The position numbers and the translations under genes were made by a program. Under the pieces are notes generated by a model that was not told where the DNA came from, searched no databases, and worked only from the letters and a program-made list of their open reading frames with translations. Shown here in pieces: positions 18,149 to 30,023 of a DNA stretch of 64,000 bases (position 1 is the stretch's first letter; each line of letters begins with the position of its first letter). Origin of the DNA: Vigna angularis (taxonomy: Eukaryota; Streptophyta; Magnoliopsida; Fabales; Fabaceae); the NCBI RefSeq assembly GCF_016808095.1, contig NC_068971.1:49846131-49910130 (forward strand). The letters run 5' to 3'.

Positions 18149-18713
18149 CTTTATTCAAACACGTAATATACCATATATGCCATAATTCATGTACAGTATT
18201 CTTAAAAACATTCTACTAATGCGTGATGCATAGCGTGCTTCTGTCTATTTTTCCAGTCAACAGTTTTTTCAGTTATGTTGCTGACTATCAACTGTGTTCA
18301 GTACTTTCATTACACTTCTGAGAAACTCAATATCAGAATTTTAGTATAAAAACTCTTTCTGAGGACAGAAATGTTTCTCTGACATCAAATTTCTTTCGGT
18401 GGTAATTAGCAGGCTAAAGAATTTGTAATGAGTAAAGGATTAATAATGTAATGTAAGTGTGATGGCATAGGATACCATAATTATTAGGATGCACAGAGGG
18501 ATGAGAAAAGAGAAAGGAGAGTAAAATGCACGAAACAGACAAAAGAAGATTCATTTTACTGTCCGTATAATTGGCTAGAATGAAAAACATGTAAACTGTA
18601 ATAATTACTAGAGTTTTGACCAGTTTTTAAAAAAGAGTTGTTGAATATTTATAAGAATATATTTTGTTATATATGAAAAATAATAAAACTTATGTAACAT
18701 TTATTTAGAATAA

Positions 18714-18741
18714 TAGTAATAATAATAATAATAATAATAAT
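18714..18741. repeat. (TAA)n microsatellite
   Basis: About nine AAT/TAA units (aataataataat...) in AT-rich sequence downstream of the NPH3 gene. Confidence 0.85.
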
Positions 18742-19444
18742 TAAAATAATGATTAATAAAATATTATGATAAATTTGTTTGTAATAAATTTTGTTTTGAA
18801 ATTTAAAAAATATTTATTTTAAATTGTTATAAAACTATTTTAAAATTTTATATTTAAATTTATAATATTCTTATTTTTAAACTAACTCTAATATTTGTAT
18901 AGAAATTATTGATATAAAAATATTTTTAAAAACATTGAATAAAATTTAATATAAAATATAAATTTAAATAAATTTAATATTGTTAAATATTTAATAAAAA
19001 TATTAATTTTAATAAAATATTGTTATAATAATTATAATCTTTATATAGAAGTTAATTTTGATCCCAATTTAAAAAGCAATGAAATTATTTTAATTTAAAA
19101 AGAAATTAAAATTAAATTAAGATAAAATACAAATAAAAAATAAATTATAATTTTTTGACATTTACTGTCAAGTCTACTATTTCTCTTACATGGTAAAATC
19201 TCTTTATTCCTTAACGCATATATGAATAATGTATCGAAAATAATTAAATTGAATTTAAAATTTGATAATTTAATTCAGATTTTCAAATAAATACGAAAAT
19301 TAATGAAAAGTTTGAACCTAAACTGTTTTAATTTTTTTCTTTTAAAAATCTATCACCTCCTCTTTTTATGAAAAACCTTTCCTGAAATGTTTTGATGGGA
19401 TGGAAAATGAAATATGATGGGTAGGAAGCATTATCCTTTTTTTT

Positions 19445-20640
19445 ATTATATGTTTCATCCTACATTTTTAATATTTCACATCTTAGTACATCAAAAAATT
19501 ACATTTTTAATCTTTTGATATCTCATCCTTATTCTTATTTGTACCTCTAACTTTTTCACACAATCTTAATAATAATTAAACTTAAAATTCAAAAATTATT
19601 TAATATAATTTTATATTTTAATAATTATTAAAACGTAATTTATATTATAATAATAGTTATATTAAAAATATAAAAATAGAATAATTAAAATAAAAAAATA
19701 ATAATAAAAATAAAAATATATTAAATAATATATTTAAATTATATTAAAATATTAAATTAAATTAAATAATTATTAAAATTTAAATAAAAACAAAATTTAA
19801 AAAACAATCAAATATAAAATTAAATTATATTAAATAAAATATTTAAATACATTAAAATTATATTAAAATATTAAATTAAACTAAATAATTATTAAAATTT
19901 AAATAAAAAATAAAATTTTAAAAACATGGATATCCGTAAGATAACGGATGTCTATATCCAATTAACAAAATTTTTTAAATTTGATTTTTTTAAACTTTAA
20001 TAATTATTAATTTTAGTTTAATATTTTAATTTAACTTAATATATTTAAATGTATTTAATTTGATTTTAATATTATTTTTATTTTTATTATTATTATTCTT
20101 ATTTTAATTATTATTATTTTAATTTTTTAATAAAACTATTGTAAAAATATAAATCATATTTTAATAATTATTAAAATATAAATATAATAAATAATATTAT
20201 AATTTTTATTTAAATTCAATATTTATTAAATTTTAAATAAAAAGTAAAAGTGTTAACCTATTTTTCGGATTTTAAACAAGTTTTTAAAATTTAGTTTTTA
20301 TTTAAAATTTAATAATTATTTAATTTATTTTAATATATTTGAATATATTAAATCAAATTTATTATTATTATGTTTTAATATAACTATTATTATAATATAA
20401 ATTATATTTTAATAATTATTAAAACAGAAAATTATATTAATAATATTAAAATTTTAAATTAAATTAAATTATTATTAAAGTTGTGAAGAGTGTTTTTAAT
20501 AAGAGAGAAAAAAAATGGAAAAATATTTATTAAAGTTAAAAACGCAAGTTTTGAAAAAATTATAGGTACTGTGTTAAAAGATTAAAAATATAATTTTTGA
20601 AAGGGCAGATGAGATGAAGGTGTAGGATGAAACACCCTTC
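19445..20640. mobile_element. Candidate ~1.2-kb AT-rich foldback element
   Basis: The left end contains tgtttcatcctaca (about 19461), then ttacatttttaatctttt. The right end contains tgtaggatgaaaca (about 20620) preceded by aaaagattaaaaatataa, the inverse of the left-end motifs. Internal AT-rich blocks on either side of about 19945 are also roughly inverted (attattaaaatttaaat versus attttaaataattatta types), with a small GATATCCGT/ACGGAT palindrome at 19928-19960. This looks like a non-autonomous DNA transposon with long inverted repeats. Exact ends, target duplication and superfamily could not be determined by eye. Confidence 0.5.
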
Positions 20641-20813
20641 TTCTTTTAACGGATAAGCCCATATCCTATTGGGCCATCATATTGAGCTTTGGAAGCCCAA
20701 TCGGTGTCCGGCCTTTCTGTGCAAAGTCGATAGCCGTACCAATCTAAACGGTCTTCCATTTGGATCCTGCACCGTCATCTGGTGCAGTGTGAACGATGAC
20801 TGTGAAGTTGTCC

Positions 20814-21189
20814 ATGGCAGGGTTTCGAAGCTCGTTGCCCTTTTCGGCGCTAATACGGTAACTAACCCATCTTCTTCTCCGTTATTCCTCGCTTTCTAGT
20901 GATATAAAATATCATCACTTTGCATTTTTTTCCCTTAAAAAAGTTATTAGGGTTCCTCTCCATTAACGTCGATTTATTCCTTTGTGTTTGTGACAGACAA
21001 GTTGAACAAGAAATGGAAACTGTTATTAAGGTGCTGCAGCCTGGACCCTTGGGAATCATAGAGCACAAGTTTTCTGCTGACGAAATTCGCAAGGCTAATT
21101 CCACCGTTTCAAAAGCAGTGATCAATTGGCGAAGGAATGCAATCCTCGAAGACAATAATCACATTTTGAAAAATTACATTCACAAGTGA
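20814..21189 (+). CDS. 78-residue conserved-looking small protein, two exons, function unknown
   Basis: Exon 1 is 20814-20857, ending with two bases of an Arg codon, and exon 2 is 20997-21189; the intron is 139 bp with gtaact...gacag borders. The joined frame starts MAGFRSSLPF and ends NYIHK before TGA. The first ~15 residues contain Arg, Ser and hydrophobic residues but no acidic ones, as in a mitochondrial presequence. The rest is soluble and charged, with a LQPGPLGIIEHKFS segment and a probable helix (ADEIRKANSTVSKAVINWRR). The longer ORF starting at 20669 is in a different frame and does not splice in phase with exon 2, which is why I chose the ATG at 20814. I do not recognise a named family. 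The clean splice phase and non-random composition argue for a real gene. Confidence 0.72.
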
Positions 21190-24100
21190 AGTAAATTTAA
21201 TTCCCTTGGTGGCTATTTTTGTTCAGATATGTGATCTTTGTTGAGATCTTTGATGATGTAAATGCTGGTTACTTGGTTATAAATCTGTACGAAATTATTT
21301 AATAATATCTGAACTTTGGTATGATAGTTAATTATGTTTACGATAATATTCTTTTAATCATTATGTTTACGATGATATGATGATGTGGAGTGTGGATTGA
21401 CTTGCATTATTTTGTTGTTGGAGATGCTACACATTGCAACTTTGCAAGTGATTCCATTTCATCTGCGCAGGCGAAGAAAATGATTTATCTTGCCTTTTGA
21501 CAATCTGCTCGTTGGGTGTCAGCATTGTCTTTTCGTGTCACTTTTTTTACATAATCTCTTCTATGAAGATTAAAAATGTGTATATTTTGAGGTACTTTAG
21601 TTAGTTATGAAAGCTATGTTTCTTGAATAATAGAGAAATAAATAAATAAGCTGGATTTGATTCATCTGCAATGAGCAAGTGTAAAGTAAGAAACAGTAGC
21701 TGATGGGGAGATCAATAATTGATTTTCTATTATGTTGGACAAGAATGAAGTATTAACAGTTGGTTTTCTTATTAATGACTGGAATTATTTTGTTTCTTTT
21801 TTAAAGTGTGCTGTCCGTTGCTTCCAGAGAAACTAAATACAAGTAAGTTATGTCTCAATATCCCTTTTTCTGGTGATCCCTATCTTTTGCAAATTCATTT
21901 ATTGGTTGCCCAGTTTCTGAATTGCATTTACTATTTGTTAAGGATAAAGATAAGATGCAAGAAAACGAGAGAAAGTTTTGTTTGTTTATGTTTTTGGCCC
22001 TCATGCTTTTCTCTGTACTCTAACTAACACTCACCTCCCTTTTTACCGAATTGATAAGTACTCACCTTTTACACGGAAGGAGCTACGCGTCAATCATGTT
22101 TAGGCCTTGAACCTTACTTGGGTTTGATTTTTTTGTCAAAATGAGTGTTTACGTTTTTTACATTTGACTGGAAAGAAGTTCCACTTAGCTGATAGGGCAC
22201 TAACCAGTCAAACCTCTGATAAGAAACGGTGTCATAAAACACGTCAAAAGGGCACTAAAATTGCTTAAAGAAGGCAAACTTTTTAGAAAATCTATTATCT
22301 TGTGTTATCTTGTTTATCATATGGATTTTCCCTAGCCCACTTTTGAAACATGCATGCGCAAGCTTTCGGTGGTTTTGTCAGCTAAAGAAACCATACACTG
22401 GCATTGTGAAGAACACTTCTTTTGAACCCCAATATTTTTCTGGTTTTTCTTTAGTAACTCTCGGGGAAAATACTCTGACACTATTTAGCACATCTTTATT
22501 TAACATTTTTTTTTATTCTAACATAACTAGTGTCTTTTGTCCTCTAGAATGCCTATAACACGGAGTGGACTTGTTCAAGAGTACATATCTCGAACCATTT
22601 CTTAACACATTTTATTATTGGTGAAAGTTTGAGTTTTCCTAAAATCAAAGTTGTCGCAGTTATTTTTTTTTTTTTTTGTAACAAATGTGTTTTAAAATAT
22701 ATTGTTCGTGTTGTTGTCTATGATGCTAAAAATCGGTAGTACTACAATAATAGGTGCATTACTGAGTTTTCTAGATCCTCTAATTTTTTCCAATTTGAGT
22801 GTTAAAATACCTTCTACAAAAGCATCTACACCAGTTATTGCATTGTAGTGAGAGAAGAATATATTCTTCAAGTTTTAAAAACAGACATGCAATAAATAAA
22901 TTGCTTTTCCACAATTGGATGCTACTCAATCAAATCAAGCTAAAGCACTCAATTTTTAGTATTTTCCTTTGGCCACTTGTTTTTTCCTTTCATACATAAT
23001 ATATTTTGTAATAAAAGCACACAAATGCAAAAATAAAAACTCGATTTTAGCCTTTAAATGGTATATGTATCCTATTAATTTACTCACATAAAACTAGTTT
23101 ATAGTGTACATGTACATGTCTAATCTATTTCTGCTTAATGAACAATATGCATGTATACCAAAACAAGGTTACATTCTACATATAAACAACCACAAAGATA
23201 CTTTAGGGAGCATAATTTTTGAAGTTAAATTATTTGTTGGCATATACCAACCGGCGTAAAACAAAATAAAAAGGACCTTGGCATATGCGGTTCGAGAACT
23301 AGTATAGAACACAAAACCAGTGCAAGGCCAGTTCTTGGCATCGCAGTGGGGACTCTGGATTCCTCGACAACAGCTTCTGCTTCAAAATTGACATGCATTT
23401 TTTTATTATTATTTATCTCTCACCTGTCTCTCATTTTTAAGGATATCCTATGCATAAACATGGAATATGTATTTCTAAAAAGTTGTGGCTATATCGTCTC
23501 CTCTATGACATCTGTGTATAAACTGCTCATTAATCTTTCTTCCTGTAATGTTAGTTTAGATATTTTCTTTTTCTTAAGCGCTATATAAAAATTATGAATA
23601 ATATGAATTACATTTCTTCCATACATTAAAATCAACTTTTACAGTTAAGCTTTATATAAACTTCGTAATTTAACTTCTTCCAAAGCTAACATACCTAATG
23701 TGAAGTTATGGGAAGATTGTTAAAAGTATTCCGATTTAAGAAGTTTGATGATGAAGTTTCCAATTGAACAATTTAAGCACAAATATAGTGTTTTTAATAA
23801 TCTTTAACTGGTTTTTATTGTTGTTTTCAACATTATATCCCTTGTCGAATTAAGAGATGCTGTGATTTGATTGCGTGAAAGGAGTGTGAACATTTGTTTA
23901 GTTCTTAATTCATGTAACTCAAACAACTGTACACTTCTCTGTTTATTCACACTCAAAGAATACTTTAATCGAACTGCCGATAAATGTTACATCCTTAATC
24001 TATATAGTAATGTTAAAGTTTGTTTGAGTAGCCTTGAACAATGATGTGTGAAAATTTCATGATGTCTCATACATTAGGAGAAAATCAAAGCTGTTATAAG

Positions 24101-24570
24101 AAAGGAGAAATAGAAAAATAATGAAGGGAATCAACCGACTGTTTCTGATATTCCACATATCATTACCCGATTACTGCTATTTGTGATGTTTCCGTTATAA
24201 ATCTCTCATATTTCACAGATAGCATCTCTGAATTTGACATAATATTACATCTAACATTTTTTTTTTACTAATCTCTCTTAAGAAACCTCTGTCCACAGAA
24301 CTGAAAATGAGATTTTTAACGGGTGAGAATTACACGATGAAATGGCCAAACCATGTGTGTTTAAAGCCTTGGTCTGCAATAATATACAAAAGAAGAGTAG
24401 TGCTGCTCTGCTCTACAAAAGAACACAAAGGAAAAATTGAGAATACAAGAGTATGGCCAGAACTAGAAGATTCTCTATACTAAACTGCCTCACAGAGCTA
24501 GTTCTCATAGCTTAGAAAAAACTAATTAGAACCTCTTATTTGATCAGACGGGGTGCTCGAGTTTGCAACT
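21190..24570. other. Intergenic region, no gene seen
   Basis: Only short unrelated ORFs of less than 85 codons appear on both strands, with no splice-compatible domain sequence. It includes a T-rich run near 22664-22678 and the 3' flank of the minus-strand glutaredoxin gene at its right end. Confidence 0.5.
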
Positions 24571-24876
24571 TCAGAGAAATATGGCTTTAGCCTCGAACAG
24601 CAATTGGGCAAGCTTGTTCTGAACATTTAGTTTGAATACTTCATCAGCACCACCTATGAATTCTTGTCCTATGAACACTGCAGGCACACTGGGGCGGCAA
24701 CCTAGCTGGAGCAGTGCACTCTCTAGTTGTTGGCCACATGCCATTTTGTCAACCTCAATAACTGCATGGTTGGCACCAAAGCTGCGTATCAGAGCCTGTA
24801 CTGTGTGGCTCATGCAACAATTGCTCTTGCTGAAGATCACCACTGGCTTGGCTGCAATCAATGGTTTCAAGTCCAT
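24571..24876 (-). CDS. CC-type (ROXY) glutaredoxin, CCMS active site
   Basis: Intronless 101-residue plant-specific class III glutaredoxin, thought to act in cytosol and nucleus and to modify TGA bZIP factors through redox chemistry. Active site SNCCMSHT (Cys20, Cys21), so the third active-site position is Ser, not Cys. Later glutathione-binding landmarks are the cis-Pro segment PSVPAVFIG and GGADEV. The end AKAIFL departs from the ALWL tail that TGA-binding ROXYs carry. A TATA box (tataaata) lies about 110 bp upstream on the minus strand. It most resembles the Arabidopsis At3g62930/At1g03020 group of short ROXYs (memory-based). It is the first of four related genes in the window. Confidence 0.95.
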   Translation of the reverse strand: MDLKPLIAAKPVVIFSKSNCCMSHTVQALIRSFGANHAVIEVDKMACGQQLESALLQLGCRPSVPAVFIGQEFIGGADEVFKLNVQNKLAQLLFEAKAIFL

Positions 24877-24984
24877 TGCCGTGCTGCAATTGGAATTTTG
24901 GTTGGAGGATTTCTAGAGTGACTGCTAAGTGACTGTGTGAGTTTGTTTGGTTTACCTGCTGCTAAAACTCGAGATTAAGTGGTC

Positions 24985-24992
24985 TATTTATA
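24985..24992 (-). promoter_or_regulatory. TATA box of the glutaredoxin gene at 24571-24876
   Basis: Minus-strand TATAAATA lies about 110 bp before the ATG, at a normal distance for a short 5' UTR. Confidence 0.6.
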
Positions 24993-27900
24993 CCTGGCTT
25001 ATTCTGGGAGGATAGTTTCATATAGGGAAGAATAAACACCTATCTCATAAAAGAATAAAAAACATTAAAGTTGTGGGCGTCATAAATGGATTCCCAAAAC
25101 CTGCACAGTTAATGCAGCAGAAGTGAATTGCATTTGAATTGATGAGAAAGAATACAGAGATATTATTATGCATAAAGTGAAATAATGGGGCAATGACATG
25201 TTGGCAAATGTACATGATAATTTCCCAGGTTCAGAAATTACTAGTTGATTAACTCATTTTTTATTATCAGAAGTCTCATGACCTCTCTTTTTTCATTATA
25301 AAATACACATATTGTTATAAGATCAAACAATTAACACTTTAATCTTTTCTCTCTCTTCTTATCACACTGTATAACTATACCTATATTTCTTTAGTTTCTA
25401 TCTGTTTCCCTTTCTCAAATTTTATTAGTATGTAGGTGTCCTGAAAATATTATTCTCCTGCATATGATATATTATTTTAAACAATGGGAAAATGATAACT
25501 TTATTCTATTCTATTCCTTTTTACCCCATTCTGGTTCATCCAATTTCACGATCATTAGATATCTATGCAGGAGGGGAAATATAAAGGCCTAGTTTAAATT
25601 AACTTTTGACTTACGAAAACCTTTTAATTAAATTAGTGCTTGATTGAAGAATTATACATGTTCAGAACATAAGGAGGTTAAATGAAAAAGATTCTAATAC
25701 ATATTTCTTAATTAATTTTTTTATTTGTCATAAATATTTATTTAAAATCACCCGTCTTTCATATCACAATAAGATATCTAAATTTTTGATAAACTTTTTT
25801 AATAAGACATCTTAATTTTTAATAAACTTTATTAATATAAGGTATATTTATCACAACATACAGATCTGAATAAGATACAGAAAAGTTCATTCAAATCAAC
25901 TCTAACCATTATCAGACACATTTGTCATCAAATTTTAAATACTGATTCCAAAATTGCTGTTCCAGAGTGAGAAAAAAAATCATTTACTGTGAGGTCAATC
26001 TAGATAAAAAATGAGGTTCAGTTTCTATTATTGGTGAAAACTCCCAAGATCATGACAATCAAATTAATACGAATCAAATTAATATCTAAATATGTAGAAA
26101 TTTCTATCATGTATAAAATTTTGTCAAATCATAATCATCAAAGAAGTTAGACGAAACCCTGCATGTTCTGATGCACTTGCTTCTGTGGTAGACATGTTTG
26201 AAAGCATGAGAGGAAGAAAAGTTAGAGTTTAAAAGCTTGTCTTACATTAAATAAAAATGAGAAAATTGAGTGATATATAAGAAAAATAAGACACAAAAAC
26301 TTACAGTTTTATGTTAAATAAGATATAAGATCTTTTATATAAACAACTCATGCTGTAAAGACGGTGAGTCTTAGAAAAAAATTGTTTGAAGCAGAAAAAC
26401 AGAGCCAGGAACAGAGGATGTATCCAACCCAAGTTCAAGGGTATGTTAAATGCGAGAGGTACCTGGACATGGAATTTAGTTAATAAGTAAGACGTTAAAA
26501 AGTTAACATAAGTATATATCATAATTTGACTACCTTCCTCTGCTTTTGACATGACAGAGGAGTGGAGTTTATCCAATCGACAAGTAGCAACTTGTTATGT
26601 TTTCACAAGATTCGCACCAAAACCGAAAGCTGAGTTGAAACTTGAAAGATTGGGAGAGAAATAAGTTTTATTTATTTATTTTGGGGACTGTAGATGGCTC
26701 TGGCTGGCTTTTGATTTCATGAAACTCTACAACCCTACAGGAATTGGAGAAAAGAAAACGCACCGAATTTTCCCTTTTTGCAATTTGTAATGCCATAAAA
26801 GGGTGAAGGAATATACTAAGAAGATGTTCTCTAATCCTATGCACAAAAAGCAATCTTCTAAATATTTTATTCAATTAAATTCTTGTAACATTTCGACACC
26901 CTCCTTATTCTTACCACATAGTCTTTTTAATTTAGCACCTTACTATTTTTAGTGCTGCATCAAATCTTAGTCAACTCAAATGTGTCGACATTGTTAGATC
27001 AAGTATTATATGTTTTAGTCTGTGTTCGATTTCGTAGATATTACTATTCACGTAGATGTGTATGTAAAGACGGATGTATAAGGATTTGAAATGTTCGTTT
27101 GAGTTGATTGTAAGTGAGAACACTAATTTAAAGGATGAGTGAAGTTTTATATGATTTTATTTTTAACAGATTTCATGAAAGATTAAAGAAAGAAACATCA
27201 ATATAACTTTTAAGCAATATAGCACTGTTAAATTATCAGTCCCTTACACTAACGCATGTTATCACAACATCTTTAATCAATATTGTATATATTATACTTT
27301 ATAATCACGTTTGAAACATTAATTATAATTATCATTATGTACTGTGATGAAATTTATACTTCAAACACTAATAAAGATAATTGCATCAATAAAGAGAATA
27401 GTGGGAGATTTGTTGTTCATAATCATTACAGATTATAAGAATTACTCCATTCGAAAATAACATTAGAAAAGCAATGAAACCCTAATAACGTTGTTGTGTG
27501 ATTTTTTACCATAGTAATGCGTGAAACTTAGGAGGTCATGTACAGATGTCAGCAAATGTTGTCATTATTTGAGGAACAGTGTGAAGGGGTTGGAAATATT
27601 AGGATAGAAAGAAGAGTGATGATTCCTTGGTAATTTGATTGCAGAAAATAAAAAAGACGTAAGAAGGGTGAATGTGATATCGATTGAGGTTTGCATGAAT
27701 GGGGATCTTACTTTTGTTGAAACTTTATGATGGGCAGATAAGAATGAAAGTAAGACTTTGGTATATAGAGATTATTATTATTCCTATAATCTTTTAGCAA
27801 CAGAATTTTCCACGTGCCTGCAAGTCGTAGAAATAGCTCTTGCTTTGGTTTCTTCTTGTTTCGAATTGTGTAGCGTCAACTATGTATGCTGCATGGTTTT

Positions 27901-29599
27901 CAATAAATGGCTCAAGGGGAACTCGAAGGGTCACTTGCTTTGTTTTCAAGTACTCAGACTATACTTATCTGCATCTCAAATCTCGACAGAACACAAACCA
28001 CATATCTGTCAAATCATGGGACTTATCTTTTCTCTTCAATACCATATTCTGTCCATGCTTCTTCCTAGTGTTTATGGGAGAAACAAAAACAAGACTGATC
28101 ATGTTTTCACACATTGCCTTCTTCGTAATGTTCCATATGATTCAGTGAGATCAAACAGAAGGAATGACAAAATCAAAGTTGTTAATCAGTTGCATGATTT
28201 ATTCCATCAATATTTGAATTAAGATTAAATATGTTTTTAATTTTTAAATTTTCACACAAAATTAAAATCCGTCAATATTTCAATCTTTGATATATATTGA
28301 TAGTGAACTTTCTGAACGTAATCTTTTTATGTTAAATTTGTTTGAAGTGTCAATGCATTTCCTAATTTACACTGAAACAAAAACGTGTTAAATAGTGTAA
28401 TCAATATGAGATGTATTTGACATTTAAAAAATTATATTAATTATTTTTAAAGTTTAAGAATTAAAATATATCAAAGTTGTAGAAAAAAATGAATTTTAAT
28501 TTTACATTAGTAGAGAAATTAAAACTGGAATTTATCTTTGAATTATTTAGAATGCTTATTTTAATTATATTTTGCTTTCTTATTGGGATACTATTTTTAT
28601 TATTACATTATTACAAAATTTTACAAGTGCTGAGCTTAAACAACCACTTTTAAGATTTTGTTCTCTGACATTATTCATTAAGCAACAGTAACGAATCCAT
28701 AGCCATGAATTTATGTTTTGAAAACCTTATAAGAAAAGAACATATAAATATATGCTTGGACTCTACTCTCACCCTCCCTCTATAGAGATATAGTATAGTG
28801 TAAATAAATTAAAATAAAGAGTTAAGATATGTTGATTCAAGCTTTATGACTCCATTGCACCAGTGATAGCAAAAATCTCCTAAATTAGCAAAATCTGACT
28901 CAGATATATATACTGTGAAATCAAACCTACCTCATACAAGTTGTGTTCATGAGTTTAGAATAAGTTTTAAATGCTTTGATTCTCAACGTGGGACCTAAAG
29001 CCGCTCAAAGGTAATATTCTCTAATCCAGAAACAATATCCAATTTAAGTTTTCTTATCTTCATGATATTCATTTTCCCATTAATTAATGCAAGCTTTTTA
29101 ACATTTCTTTGAGTTATAATAACGTCTCTTCAAATATTTACCTAATCTAAACTCTCGCATAATTATACTATTTTTCTTATTGAAAACTTTATGATTTTTT
29201 TTCTAAATTATCTTGTTCACTGCTGTAATTGTAGAGGATACACATGATTTTTTATGACAGTATAGTATAACTATATATAGTCCGTACGATTATGCAGAAA
29301 AACAAAATTACTTCATTTATCTTCTTTATTCTTGTGTTGTCTGTTAACAAAAAGTACAATGGGAGGAACAGTATGTTAATAAGGAAGATAATCATATATT
29401 TACTCATTTTTCATCGTTCGTATTCATATCAAGAAAAGCTAAGAAATGGAAACAAGTGAACGTTTAGGGCTGATAGTATATAATATATACTACAGTAAAG
29501 CAACGTAATTACCACGTACATAATCATGACTACAAAACCATTTTATTCAGCTCTAAAACGTAATTAACCATTGATCTTGGGCACTTTGGTCTCGTGAAA
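24993..29599. other. Intergenic region between two glutaredoxin genes
   Basis: AT-rich DNA with no gene I can support. The longest ORF (27758-28222, 154 codons) overlaps a 102-codon ORF in another frame and has no recognisable domain. A possible inverted-repeat remnant lies at 28216-28544. The right-hand ~300 bp are the 3' flank of the 29600-29908 gene. Confidence 0.5.
28216..28544. mobile_element. Possible decayed inverted-repeat element
   Basis: The left edge gaattaagattaaatatgtt and right edge aactggaatttatctttgaatt are imperfect inverse copies, with similar AT-rich blocks inside (aattaaaatccg / gaattttaattt). This resembles short legume repeats starting GATTAAATATGTTTTT, but it is too diverged for a firm call. 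Confidence 0.33.
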
Positions 29600-29908
29600 T
29601 CAAATCCATATAGCACCAGCATTCTTGAGCAGTGGTATGAGTTCATTGCTGAGATGCAGGCTCATGATTTTCTTAGAGCCACCAATGAATCGTTTTCCTA
29701 TGAACACAGCAGGAACACTTGGTTGGCACCCCATTTGAAGCAATGCACTTTCAATCTGCTGGCCATTCGCCATCTCATCCAGCTCATGAACAGTAGGGTT
29801 TGCCCCAAAGTTACGTATCAGTGATGTCATGGAATGGCTCAAGCAACAAGTGCTCTTGCTGAATATCACCACAGGCTTTTCAGCTACTAAGCTTGTGATT
29901 ATTTCCAT
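29600..29908 (-). CDS. CC-type (ROXY) glutaredoxin, CCLS active site
   Basis: Intronless 102-residue CC-type glutaredoxin. It starts MEIITSLVAEKPVVIFSKS, has the active site TCCLSHS (Ser at the third active-site position), then PSVPAVFIGKRFIGG and the tail AGAIWI, close to the ALWL-like motif by which ROXYs contact TGA factors. Same orientation as, and similar to, the gene at 24571-24876 (shared LVAxKPVVIFSKS, NFGAN/SFGAN, SALLQ). The two are likely tandem duplicates about 4.7 kb apart. TATA box ttataaataa at 30014-30023. Role as for the family: glutathione-dependent modification of nuclear regulators. The specific target is not visible from sequence. Confidence 0.95.
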   Translation of the reverse strand: MEIITSLVAEKPVVIFSKSTCCLSHSMTSLIRNFGANPTVHELDEMANGQQIESALLQMGCQPSVPAVFIGKRFIGGSKKIMSLHLSNELIPLLKNAGAIWI

Positions 29909-30013
29909 GCTTCAAAAAACTGAAACTCAACACAATGCAATGTATAGAAAAGAGAGAGAAAAGGAAGCATATAATGAGAAGAACCAATCGTGAGAATGTG
30001 GTTCATTGAAGGG

Positions 30014-30023
30014 TTATTTATAA
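30014..30023 (-). promoter_or_regulatory. TATA box of the glutaredoxin gene at 29600-29908
   Basis: Minus-strand TTATAAATAA lies about 110 bp upstream of the ATG, the same distance as in the paralogue at 24571. Confidence 0.6.

Larger units (their letters stand above)
18149..20813. other. Intergenic region with AT-rich foldback sequence
   Basis: The 3' end of the NPH3 gene falls in the first few hundred bases. A (TAA)n run lies at about 18714-18741. The rest is extremely AT-rich, with the candidate foldback element at 19445-20640. The promoter of the small gene at 20814 is in the final ~170 bp. No other gene seen. Confidence 0.5.

Noticed and set aside
20669..20899. 76-codon ORF over exon 1 of the small gene
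   Set aside because: It is in a different frame from the one that splices in phase to exon 2, and runs into the intron.
27758..28222. 154-codon plus-strand ORF with an overlapping 102-codon ORF
   Set aside because: Composition is Cys-, Leu- and Tyr-rich without a recognisable domain, two frames compete, and no splice-compatible partner exon was seen. It looks like a chance ORF in a less AT-rich patch. A protein search with a conserved hit would change this.
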